Assembly (NCBI GenBank): GCA_027451525.1 | Contig: DAIDJF010000007.1 | Span: forward strand, 297 to 64,296 | Length of the DNA: 64,000 nucleotides | Direction: 5' to 3' | Source: Ktedonobacterales bacterium | GTDB lineage: Bacteria; Chloroflexota; Ktedonobacteria; Ktedonobacterales; Ktedonobacteraceae | Shown here: piece after piece, positions 27,874-35,922 of the stretch | How positions within the stretch are numbered: the stretch's first letter is position 1 | How the letters are laid out: each line of letters begins with the position of its first letter | Translations under genes and position numbers: made by a program | The notes under the pieces: model-generated | Database searches by the model: none | Told to the model about the DNA's origin: nothing | The model's input: only the letters and a program-made list of their open reading frames with translations

Positions 27874-28101
27874 ATTACGAATACTCCCTTATTTTGTACT
27901 GTTTCTACCGTTTTTCGTCTTTCGTCAAAGCACTTAGCAGATACGCTTATCTACCAGCCTTGACATGTCTTACTCTTAGTATAACTCATATCCTCTCACT
28001 CCTATTCCCGCCAGCCACGTACGCTGGCAAATTGCTATCTTCTTACCTATCGCACTGAGCACGCGCTCTTTTTCTGCCGCGAAATCCTTGCCAATGTAAT
28101 T
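27874..28101. other. Divergent spacer between the PPOX and ABM genes
   Basis: No gene is seen. A TATACT box on the minus strand at 27978-27983 may serve the PPOX gene, but no good -35 box accompanies it. Confidence 0.4.
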
Positions 28102-28141
28102 TATAATAGGGCTGTATCTGATTAGTCTAATCTGACTAATC
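28102..28141 (+). promoter_or_regulatory. TATAAT box with adjacent operator-like inverted repeat
   Basis: A perfect TATAAT (28102-28107) is followed 12 bases later by the perfect inverted repeat GATTAGTC-N6-GACTAATC (28120-28141). The repeat covers the expected first transcribed bases upstream of the ABM gene, a position where a bound repressor would block transcription. Confidence 0.6.
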
Positions 28142-28175
28142 GTTGAGCGTTCTCACAGTTAAGGAGTGAATAAGC

Positions 28176-28454
28176 ATGCTCGTTATAGTCAATAAAATTC
28201 AGGTTCCAGCGGAACACCGCCAGATGGCATTGATGGGTTTTGAAAAAGCGATGCCCGGTATGAAACAATTTAAGGGCTTTCTGGGGATGGAACTCTGGAC
28301 AGCGGAAGATGGCAATGTTCTAGCAGTCTCACGTTGGGAATCTGAGGCCGCCCTTGCCGAATACACCAATAGCGAACTATTCAAACAGCATCACGGTGGC
28401 ATTGCCAGCGGCCCTGGACAAAGCAACGCTTACGAGGCAAAAGTCCTCGCATAA
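28176..28454 (+). CDS. ABM-domain monooxygenase-like protein (HmoA type)
   Basis: The 92-residue protein is one ferredoxin-like ABM domain. The pattern begins with VIVNKIQVPAEHR, then FKGFLGMELWTAEDGNVLAVSRWESEAAL in the middle (two separate strands) and a C-terminal strand. Relatives include heme-degrading HmoA/IsdG and quinol monooxygenases; heme is plausible from FKGF-x-GMEL, but the catalytic residues are not decisive. AAGGAG lies nine bases before the ATG. The inverted repeat just upstream suggests control by a dimeric regulator. Confidence 0.8.
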   Translation: MLVIVNKIQVPAEHRQMALMGFEKAMPGMKQFKGFLGMELWTAEDGNVLAVSRWESEAALAEYTNSELFKQHHGGIASGPGQSNAYEAKVLA

Positions 28455-28645
28455 GCCATAATACGCTGAATATCATGGGCATTTTGGCTATATGAAGACA
28501 ACCCTCACATTTCTGACTTGCCCATGAGCACTCTTTCCAGGCAGATCAAACAGCCTCGCCCCTCTCATGTCAGCATTACTGAGAACACTCTTATGTTTCT
28601 CGTGTATGATTATTTTAGCTAAGAAAAGCGAGAAAGCATAAAGGA

Positions 28646-29497
28646 ATGAAGAACAAAAGTGATGTAGAAGCAATGTTTGTTCAGATGGGCCTGACACGCT
28701 TGCTCAAAGACCTTGATCGGCTCATGCAGCCTTCGATCAGATTACACGCGACACCCACCGAAGAGTCCTCACTCCAGATTGGCTCCTCAAAAATAGGTGG
28801 TCTTCCCGACCTTCCTTCTGATATACCGTGGCCCCAGTGGAGTGGACGTGCGCAGTCGTTCGTCGTGCAACTTCGCTTTGAAGAGCTTCAAAGCGATAAT
28901 ACTGCTCGGCATCTCCCGACACAAGGCATGCTCTGGCTCTTTTACGATGCGCGCCAGGAAACCTACGGCGAGAACCCTACTGATAAAGATGGCTGGCACG
29001 TTATCTTTCGCACAGAAATTGGCACACTACAGCGCGTACAGCCACCAACAAACCTCCCCACAAGCAGCATTTTCCGACCTTGCACGCTCAGTTTCGCCCA
29101 GGAGATCACGCTCTCGCACGCTCCACAGTTCGATATCCCCAACTACGATTGGACATCCACAGAACAGGCGCAATACGAGAAGCTACTGGCAACTTTTCCT
29201 AATCCAGACGATCATGCCACCATTCATCACCGCCTGCTCGGCTTTCCAGACACTATTCAAGATGATATGCGTGTACAATGCCAGCTTGTTTCACATGGTA
29301 TCACGGACGAAGAAGATGCGCGCGCAGCCACACTACTGCCGGAAGCGCATAACTGGCAATTGCTGTTGCAAATCGACTCGGATGAACGCATCAATATGCG
29401 CTGGGCTGATGCAGGTATGCTCTACTATTGGTTGCGCGAAACCGATTTACAGGCAAGGCAATTTGATACAGGTTGGCTGATCTTGCAATCCGATTGA
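28646..29497 (+). CDS. DUF1963 (YwqG-like) protein
   Basis: The 283-residue soluble protein has the DUF1963 hallmarks: SSKIGGLPDLPSDIPWP at the N-terminal third, QLRFEEL, MLWLFYDARQE, the loop HRLLGFPDTIQ and the C-terminal block LLLQIDSDE, then WADAGMLYYWLR. The function of the family is unknown; it occurs in bacteria and some eukaryotes. A GAAAG/AAAGGA region lies immediately upstream of the ATG. It is followed 39 bases later by the secreted HNH-like gene on the same strand. Confidence 0.88.
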   Translation: MKNKSDVEAMFVQMGLTRLLKDLDRLMQPSIRLHATPTEESSLQIGSSKIGGLPDLPSDIPWPQWSGRAQSFVVQLRFEELQSDNTARHLPTQGMLWLFYDARQETYGENPTDKDGWHVIFRTEIGTLQRVQPPTNLPTSSIFRPCTLSFAQEITLSHAPQFDIPNYDWTSTEQAQYEKLLATFPNPDDHATIHHRLLGFPDTIQDDMRVQCQLVSHGITDEEDARAATLLPEAHNWQLLLQIDSDERINMRWADAGMLYYWLRETDLQARQFDTGWLILQSD

Positions 29498-29536
29498 CAT
29501 TTGATGTGCATTCTGTGACTCTGAAAGGAACTGTCC

Positions 29537-30133
29537 ATGCGCAGAAGACGTAATTCTATCACCCCCGGACTTCTTGTCCTACTGATCATTGCGGTCGTCG
29601 TAGCCTATCGCTTTCTCAATCCTTCAGGCTCAACTCAGTCAGGCAGTTCTGGAACAGGTTCTGGGGGATCAGCGGTCTCTTCGCCTGTCAATAGTGGCAA
29701 CCATCAATGGGGTGTCCAAACGAAAACATCGGGCTGTGTAGCTCAAGGCGCACTGGAAGACGCCGCATGTACACCCGGCGCAATTATCTCAACTGCCACA
29801 AAGGCACAGATTTGCCAGTCTGGGTATGCAAGCTCGGTACGCAATGTGCCTCAAAGCGAAAAGGATCAGGTCTATGCCGAATATGGCATCACACATCACT
29901 CAACAGGACAGTATGAAGTAGATCATCTGGTGAGCCTCGAACTCGGCGGTTCTAATGATATTTCTAACCTCTGGCCTGAAGCTGCCAGCCCTAAACCGGG
30001 GTTTCACGAGAAGGATAAAGTTGAAAACTACCTGCACGATCAGGTTTGCGCTGGTGCTATTTCACTACCACAAGCGCAACAGCAAATTGCGACAAACTGG
30101 CTGACCATTTATAACCAGATGCCGAATAAATAG
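29537..30133 (+). CDS. Secreted/anchored HNH-like nuclease candidate
   Basis: The 198-residue protein begins with RRRRNS and one hydrophobic segment (residues about 8-27), then a Ser/Gly-rich linker. The C-terminal part holds YEVDHLVSLELGGSNDISN followed by LWPEA, the typical core of extracellular HNH-type nucleases where DH supplies the catalytic histidine. The other metal ligands are less clear. Four cysteines outside the core could form disulfides. AAAGGA lies before the ATG. It could degrade DNA outside the cell for nutrition. Confidence 0.75.
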   Translation: MRRRRNSITPGLLVLLIIAVVVAYRFLNPSGSTQSGSSGTGSGGSAVSSPVNSGNHQWGVQTKTSGCVAQGALEDAACTPGAIISTATKAQICQSGYASSVRNVPQSEKDQVYAEYGITHHSTGQYEVDHLVSLELGGSNDISNLWPEAASPKPGFHEKDKVENYLHDQVCAGAISLPQAQQQIATNWLTIYNQMPNK

Positions 30134-30203
30134 AGCGTCACAAGGGGCACGCTCATTTAGCCAAAAGAGAACTACTTCGCCTTTCTAACCTCGGAAACAA
30201 CAC

Positions 30204-30516
30204 AAAAAAAGTAAGAGGCCGATGTTGTATCGTAACGATTAACATCGGCCTTACAGGTGGTCCAAGGGAGTTCTCCTTTGCTAGATAGCTATCGCTATCC
30301 GGTAGGGGGGATTGCCTGGAATGTTACATGTGACAAGATCAGCGAATGCTAGAGAACTTTGACCATAATCTTCGTGATCTTACGTCTCTTCAGGACAGTA
30401 TGTCCTATGAGCATTTACTCTGTGTCTATGTTACTCCTTTCACCTCTTGTCAGAATTTCCACTCTCACGCTTTTTTGGTCTCCCTTCCAGCGTTCTTGTG
30501 AGGTTTTCCTTCTCAC
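30204..30516 (-). ncRNA. Candidate structured non-coding RNA (about 310 nt)
   Basis: Between two plus-strand genes the minus strand carries a complete transcription unit: a strong promoter at 30523-30551 and a rho-independent terminator at 30204-30254. The terminator has a 10-bp stem (30217-30226 with 30241-30250) followed by seven T residues on the minus strand. No good gene lies between them; short open frames of 20 and 33 codons exist but look accidental. The 5' region can fold GTGAG with CTCAC, and a GGGAG near the 5' end can pair with CTCCC near the 3' end. A run of six C residues in an unpaired context could target ribosome sites. I recognise no known RNA family. Confidence 0.45.
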
Positions 30517-30522
30517 GTCTAT

Positions 30523-30551
30523 AGTATAGTATAGAATAATTAGCAGATCAA
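30523..30551 (-). promoter_or_regulatory. Promoter for the candidate minus-strand RNA
   Basis: On the minus strand TTGATC (30546-30551) is followed by a 17-base spacer and TATACT (30523-30528). A second TATACT overlaps in tandem five bases upstream of it. Confidence 0.6.
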
Positions 30552-30597
30552 GAATTTGAGATCACTGTTACGTCACAAAACTGGAAGGAGTCCTCTC

Positions 30598-33500
30598 TTG
30601 AGTTCTACCCACCAAGCCCATGCAAACGGCGATAGCACAACACAGGTGTTTGCCTCGCTCCAATGGCGTTCCATCGGGCCATATCGTGGCGGGCGCGTTG
30701 TCGCAGTTGCTGCAGACAGGGTTCACAAACAAGTATTTTATTTCGGCTCGACTGGCGGCGGCGTCTGGAAGACGAACGATGGCGGTATGTATTGGGAAAA
30801 TGTGTCCGATGGTTTCTTCAAACGTGCCTCTGTCGGCGCGCTAGCAGTCGCGCCCTCTGACTCCAACGTCATCTACGCGGGCATGGGCGAGACGACAATT
30901 CGTGGCAACGTCTCGCATGGCGATGGCGTGTATAAATCCACCGATGGAGGCAAAAATTGGAGCCACCTGGGATTAGCCGAAACACGCCACATCGGCAAAA
31001 TTCGCATCCATCCTAACAATCCTGATCTTGTCTACGTCGCCGCACTGGGTCACGCGCACGGACCCAATAAAGAGCGTGGCATTTTCCGCTCACATGACGG
31101 CGGGAAACACTGGCAGCACATTTTATTCCGCGACGAGGATACTGGCTCACACGATCTGGCAATGGCTCCCAACAATCCGCGTATCCTGTATGCTGCCTTC
31201 TGGCGCGCACGCCGTCTGCCTCATACACTTCAGAGTGGTGGCGCAGGCTGTGGACTTTTCCGCTCAACCGACGGTGGTGATACCTGGACAGAGATCACAC
31301 GCAAGCCCGGATTACCAACCGGGACGATTGGTAAGATTGGCATCGCGGTTTCAGGGGCACAACCCGGTCGCGTGTGGGCACTCATCGAGGCTGAGGATGG
31401 CGCACTTTTCCGCTCGGACGATGGCGGCGAGAACTGGCAACGCACGAGCGAGGAACGCGACCTGCGCACGCGCCCCTGGTATTACATGCATGTTATCGCC
31501 GATCCATGTGATGCTGAAACACTCTGGGTCCTCAATGAAAAATGTCTCCAATCTAACGATGGCGGTAAAACTTTTTTTCGCGTTGCGACTCCCCATGGCG
31601 ACCATCACGATCTCTGGATCGACCCAGAAGATTCACGACGCATGATTCTTGGCAACGATGGCGGCGCGTGCGTGACCTTTAACAGCGCGGAAACCTGGTC
31701 ATCAATCTATAATCAGCCTACCGCCGAGTTTTATCATGTAACGACCGATACGCGCATCCCCTATCGCATTTATGGGGCACAACAGGATAACAGCACAATT
31801 ACCGTACCCAGCCGTTCACCACTTGCCGCTATCGCACTTCCTGATTACTACGAGGTTGGCGGCGGTGAAAGCGGCTACATCGCGGTTCGTCCCGATAATC
31901 CCAACATTATCTACGCCGGTAGCTATCTCGGCTATCTCACGCGCTACGACCACAGCACAGGCCAGTTGCACGATATCACCGTCTGGCCCGATGCCACACT
32001 TGGCGCACCTGCTACCGACGCAAAATATCGCTTTCAGTGGACCTTTCCTATCCTGCTCTCACCACATGACCCGAACGTGTTGTACACAACAGGCAACCAT
32101 GTGTTTTGCTCGACCGACGAGGGCAACAGTTGGGAGGAGATCAGCCCCGATCTGACACGCAACGATACCAGCAAGATGGGACCATCGGGTGGCATTCTGA
32201 CGCAGGACAATGTTGGCACTGAATACTACGGCACAATTTTCGCATTCGCCGAATCACCCGTGAAACGCGGCCTCTTCTGGGCAGGCTCCGATGATGGTCT
32301 CGTGCATATTTCGCGGGATAATGGCGCAAATTGGCAGAACGTTACCCCCCCCAATCTGCCAGAATGGGCCTTGATTAGCATGATCGAACCTTCGCCACAT
32401 GATCCAGCAACAGCATATCTCGCCGCCACACGCTACAAGTTGGACGACTTTCAGCCATATCTCTATCAAACTCACGATTATGGCAACACCTGGACGATGA
32501 TTACCACAGGTCTGCCAGAGGGTGTCTTCACGCGCGTTATTCGCGAAGACACTGTCCGACGCGGTCTGCTCTTCGCCGGCACGGAGACTGGAGTGTTTGT
32601 TTCCTTCAACGATGGAGCCGACTGGCATCCATTGCAACTCAATCTACCAGTCGTTCCCATTCATGACCTTGTTATCAAGGAGAATGATCTGGTCGCTGCC
32701 ACGCACGGACGCTCTTTCTGGGTTCTCGATGAAATTTCGCCGCTGCGCACGTTAAACGACGAAATGCGTCAAGCTTCTGTACATCTTTTTGCCCCTGGCA
32801 TAACCACGCGCTTTGCAAGCAGCGGCGGTTATGGCTCTCCCGCTCCCTGGAACAAAAACTACAAGCATAGTGGAGCGTTTGTCGTTGCCTATCGTCAACA
32901 AGAACTGCCGACTGGCGAAAAGATCAACAAGTATCTGGATGCTGGACAAAATCCGCCCGATGGCGTCGTTGTCCGCTACTTCTTCAAAGAACAACCGACT
33001 GGCCCCGTCACGCTAACGTTCCTCGACGCCAATGGAGTTGAGATCAAAACTTTTAGCAGCGAAGAAAAAGTGGCGGCGGGTGAACAAAAGAAGGAGAAAG
33101 ACAAAGAGTTACGTGTGCCAAAGGCGGCGGGAGCCAACCGCTTCGTCTGGAATATGCGCTATCCCGACGCGACAAAGCTTGAAGGCGAAGGGAGCGAGGA
33201 TAGTGCGCATGAGGGTCCACTGGCCCTTCCCGGGCACTATCAAGTTCGGCTCACCGTCGATCAACAGCACTATATCGCCCCATTCGAGATTCGCATGGAC
33301 CCGCGCCTCTCAATCACGCAAGCCGCATTGCAAGCGCAATTTACCTTGCTACTGGCACTACGTGATAAGGTTTCTGAGACGTATAAAGCAGCCAATAGCG
33401 TGCGTTCCATACGCAAGCAAATCGCGGATTGGGAACAGCGTGCCACCAACAACACAGACATTGTGGAGTCCGGCAAGCAAATCAGGCAAAAGCTGACCGC

Positions 33501-33777
33501 CATCGAGGAAGAACTTATTCAGGTCAAGGCAAAAGATCAGATGGATACGCTCGATTTCCCGATGAAGCTCAGCGCGAAGTTCGCCTCTCTTGCGGGCACA
33601 GTAGGCAGCGCGGATGCCGCCCCTACTCGTCAGGCTCAGCAGGTATTTGCAGAGTTATCCGCGCGTCTGGAAATGCTACAACAGCAATTGCACACAATTA
33701 TCGCCAGTGATGTGGCCGCATTCAACGAGCAGATTCGTGGCGCGAATCTGCCTGCGGTCATTCCACCATCACTTTAG
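30598..33777 (+). CDS. BNR/sortilin-type beta-propeller protein
   Basis: The 1059-residue protein is made of repeated BNR-type Asp-box units such as STDGGKNWS, SHDGGKHWQH, STDGGDTWTE, SDDGGENWQ and SRDNGANWQN, spread over about residues 20-700. These form one or two large propellers of the kind found in sialidase-like, xyloglucanase-like or sortilin proteins. The last 350 residues contain a beta-domain (PVTLTFLDANGVE, RFVWNMRYPDA) and then a helical part with a coiled-coil look. I start at the TTG at 30598, seven bases after AAGGAG; a TTG at 30556 has no ribosome site. No signal peptide is visible with either start. I cannot assign a glycosidase activity. Confidence 0.85.
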   Translation: MSSTHQAHANGDSTTQVFASLQWRSIGPYRGGRVVAVAADRVHKQVFYFGSTGGGVWKTNDGGMYWENVSDGFFKRASVGALAVAPSDSNVIYAGMGETTIRGNVSHGDGVYKSTDGGKNWSHLGLAETRHIGKIRIHPNNPDLVYVAALGHAHGPNKERGIFRSHDGGKHWQHILFRDEDTGSHDLAMAPNNPRILYAAFWRARRLPHTLQSGGAGCGLFRSTDGGDTWTEITRKPGLPTGTIGKIGIAVSGAQPGRVWALIEAEDGALFRSDDGGENWQRTSEERDLRTRPWYYMHVIADPCDAETLWVLNEKCLQSNDGGKTFFRVATPHGDHHDLWIDPEDSRRMILGNDGGACVTFNSAETWSSIYNQPTAEFYHVTTDTRIPYRIYGAQQDNSTITVPSRSPLAAIALPDYYEVGGGESGYIAVRPDNPNIIYAGSYLGYLTRYDHSTGQLHDITVWPDATLGAPATDAKYRFQWTFPILLSPHDPNVLYTTGNHVFCSTDEGNSWEEISPDLTRNDTSKMGPSGGILTQDNVGTEYYGTIFAFAESPVKRGLFWAGSDDGLVHISRDNGANWQNVTPPNLPEWALISMIEPSPHDPATAYLAATRYKLDDFQPYLYQTHDYGNTWTMITTGLPEGVFTRVIREDTVRRGLLFAGTETGVFVSFNDGADWHPLQLNLPVVPIHDLVIKENDLVAATHGRSFWVLDEISPLRTLNDEMRQASVHLFAPGITTRFASSGGYGSPAPWNKNYKHSGAFVVAYRQQELPTGEKINKYLDAGQNPPDGVVVRYFFKEQPTGPVTLTFLDANGVEIKTFSSEEKVAAGEQKKEKDKELRVPKAAGANRFVWNMRYPDATKLEGEGSEDSAHEGPLALPGHYQVRLTVDQQHYIAPFEIRMDPRLSITQAALQAQFTLLLALRDKVSETYKAANSVRSIRKQIADWEQRATNNTDIVESGKQIRQKLTAIEEELIQVKAKDQMDTLDFPMKLSAKFASLAGTVGSADAAPTRQAQQVFAELSARLEMLQQQLHTIIASDVAAFNEQIRGANLPAVIPPSL

Positions 33778-33789
33778 AAGAGATCTGCA

Positions 33790-33823
33790 AGTGGTTAGAG
33801 CGTGGCAGCACGCTCTAACCACT
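33790..33823. terminator. Hairpin between convergent genes
   Basis: A 15-bp perfect stem (33790-33804 with 33809-33823) has a four-base loop and directly abuts the stop codon of the WD40 kinase gene. Confidence 0.75.
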
Positions 33824-35728
33824 TTAGTGTGCGCGCCAGATCCGTACCGTTTTATCTTCCCCTGCCGATGCGATCACACTCCCGTCAGGCGACCATGCCA
33901 GCGTATGTACGCTCCCTTGATGTTCTTTGTAGGAGAGATCAACTACTCCCGTCCAGGCATCCCAGATCAGCACCGTAGCATCTTTACAAGCCGATGCAAT
34001 GAGTACACCCCCCGGTTGCCAGGATACCGCTGTCACCAGACGTTTATGCTGCTCAAACGTTCGCCGCACATGCCCCGTGGATGTATCCCAGACATGTACA
34101 GTACGATCCCAGGAGCCAGATACCAGCAGTTTGCCATCCGATGACCAGCTTACGCTCCGCACGATGTTACGATGTTTGTCATAACACACGCTCCGTTGAC
34201 CCGTCATGGCATTCCAGATATGCACTGTGCCATCATCGCTACCAGAAGCGATACGCATGCTATCAGGTGACCACGCCAGAGCCATGACGGTATCACTATG
34301 CGCGCTATAGCTCACCACCAGCGACCCAGTCATGGCATCCCAGACCTGCACCGTCCCATCCTCACTACTCGAGGCAATGTAGGCTCCACTCGGGGACCAG
34401 GCTATCGCACGAAGTTTATTGCGATGGCCGTGATAGGAGAGGAGAGCATTCCCATTTCGGCTTTCCCATATCTGCACCGTGTGTCCGCCCGTTTTATCAC
34501 TGATACCATCGGCGATATAACAACCATCAGGTGACCACGCAAACATTCTAACAAGCGGGCTATGCTGCGCGTGCATGTAAAGCTGCTGCCCGTTCGCGGC
34601 TTGCCAGATATGTAGCGTCATATCGTCACCGGCTGAGGCAACCACTTTGCCATCAGGTGCCCAAGCCAGCCCATTTACCCCCTCACGATGCTCTTCATAC
34701 ATACTGATCGTGTATCCAACAGGCACAACGGGCAGAGACAATGCGGCGAATTGGGCCTGCACCGTCTGCTGAGGATGCAAAATCTGTTCTAACGCCTCTC
34801 TCACCTCACCTGCACTCACAGGTCTGTTAACCACGTTACGTTCAAGCATACGTTGGATAAGGGCATCTAACTCAGCAGGCACACCGTGTAATGGGGCAAA
34901 GTTCGCAACTGGGCCTGAAGGCTCTTCACCACACAACAGGGCGTGCAGCGTCGCTCCCAAGCTATAAATATCGGAAAGTGGACTGGTCGATTTTTTAAAT
35001 TGCTCAGGAGCAGCATACCCTAATGAACCAATTGCTTGTGTATCACCGCGTCCAGGTGTAAAGTGGCGGGCAATGCCAAAATCAATCAGATAGATCGTAC
35101 CATCAGAGGCACGCATAATATTGGCAGGCTTGAGATCACGAAAAATAATTGGCGGTTGGCGCGTGTGCAGATAATCCAAAACGTCACACAAGACAATGCC
35201 AATTTCAATGGCCTCATCAACTGCTATACCCATCCGCCTGGCCTGTTGTGCCTCATCTAAAATCTTCTCTAAAGTCCGCCCTTCAATGTAGTCCATTGCC
35301 AGATAGGAACGCCCCTGCTCATCAAAATAATCACGAATACGGGGCAGATTAGGATGAGAGAGACTAGCCAGGATAGTTGCTTCGCGCTTAAACGCCTCTG
35401 TTGCCTCTGTGATTTCTTTGGCTGTACGCAGATTACTCTTGCCCATCTCCTTGATTGCGACTTTTTCCTGACTAAAGAGTGTATCTTCCGCCAGATAGAC
35501 CGCTCCCATCCCCCCCTGGCCTAACTGTTTGAGAATGGTATAGCGTTGTTTTAATACCTGATTGGTCGGCAGCAAACCCGTCGCGGTCTGGCTCACCTGT
35601 CCAAAAGCCAAAACTCTAGGCAACGTCGGCTGCATGTCTGCAAGGTCTTGCTGACAAAATATACAGAGTGTCGCCAATAGATCATTTGCCCCGCCACAAT
35701 AATTACAAAATATAGGCGATGGAATCAT
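33824..35728 (-). CDS. Ser/Thr protein kinase with N-terminal zinc ribbon and C-terminal WD40 propeller
   Basis: The 634-residue protein begins with a double CxxC zinc ribbon (C8, C11, C22, C25). The kinase domain spans about residues 62-330, with GQGGMGAVYL, VAIKEMG, the catalytic loop FRDLKPANI, LIDFGIARH and GYAAPEQF. The usual HRD histidine is replaced by Phe, but the catalytic aspartate, asparagine and DFG are intact, so it may still be active. Residues about 340-634 hold seven WD40 repeats (LAWAPDGKVVASAGDD, VWDAMTGSLVVSY and similar). No membrane segment is seen. It is divergent from the coiled-coil membrane gene at 35923. Confidence 0.92.
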   Translation of the reverse strand: MIPSPIFCNYCGGANDLLATLCIFCQQDLADMQPTLPRVLAFGQVSQTATGLLPTNQVLKQRYTILKQLGQGGMGAVYLAEDTLFSQEKVAIKEMGKSNLRTAKEITEATEAFKREATILASLSHPNLPRIRDYFDEQGRSYLAMDYIEGRTLEKILDEAQQARRMGIAVDEAIEIGIVLCDVLDYLHTRQPPIIFRDLKPANIMRASDGTIYLIDFGIARHFTPGRGDTQAIGSLGYAAPEQFKKSTSPLSDIYSLGATLHALLCGEEPSGPVANFAPLHGVPAELDALIQRMLERNVVNRPVSAGEVREALEQILHPQQTVQAQFAALSLPVVPVGYTISMYEEHREGVNGLAWAPDGKVVASAGDDMTLHIWQAANGQQLYMHAQHSPLVRMFAWSPDGCYIADGISDKTGGHTVQIWESRNGNALLSYHGHRNKLRAIAWSPSGAYIASSSEDGTVQVWDAMTGSLVVSYSAHSDTVMALAWSPDSMRIASGSDDGTVHIWNAMTGQRSVCYDKHRNIVRSVSWSSDGKLLVSGSWDRTVHVWDTSTGHVRRTFEQHKRLVTAVSWQPGGVLIASACKDATVLIWDAWTGVVDLSYKEHQGSVHTLAWSPDGSVIASAGEDKTVRIWRAH

Positions 35729-35902
35729 AACTTACCCACTTCTTCTCATCAAAAATACGGCATCGTGCGCTTTAATCACGCTACCAGATACGCACGGTTC
35801 AATCGTAGTTCGCTGACGCCAGACGATAGCCCTTACCCAATCCATGTGATCGCGGTATAGCAACGTTTCACCTCCACATTTACATACAACAATATGCACT
35901 TG

Positions 35903-35914
35903 CTAGTATACTAG
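35903..35914. promoter_or_regulatory. Symmetric -10 palindrome CTAGTATACTAG in the divergent promoter
   Basis: The 12-base palindrome holds TATACT on both strands. On the plus strand it would start transcription at about 35919, only a few bases before the ATG at 35923, implying a nearly leaderless message or a later start codon. On the minus strand it would give the WD40 kinase a leader of about 170 bases. Confidence 0.5.
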
Positions 35915-35922
35915 AATAACAA

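Noticed and set aside
30204-30254. Hairpin as terminator for the HNH-like gene on the plus strand
   Set aside because: There is no T run on the plus strand; the T7 run is on the minus strand, so I assign it to a minus-strand transcript.
31028-31645. 205-codon plus-strand frame inside the BNR gene
   Set aside because: Shifted frame of the Asp-box propeller gene; no ribosome site and no family pattern.
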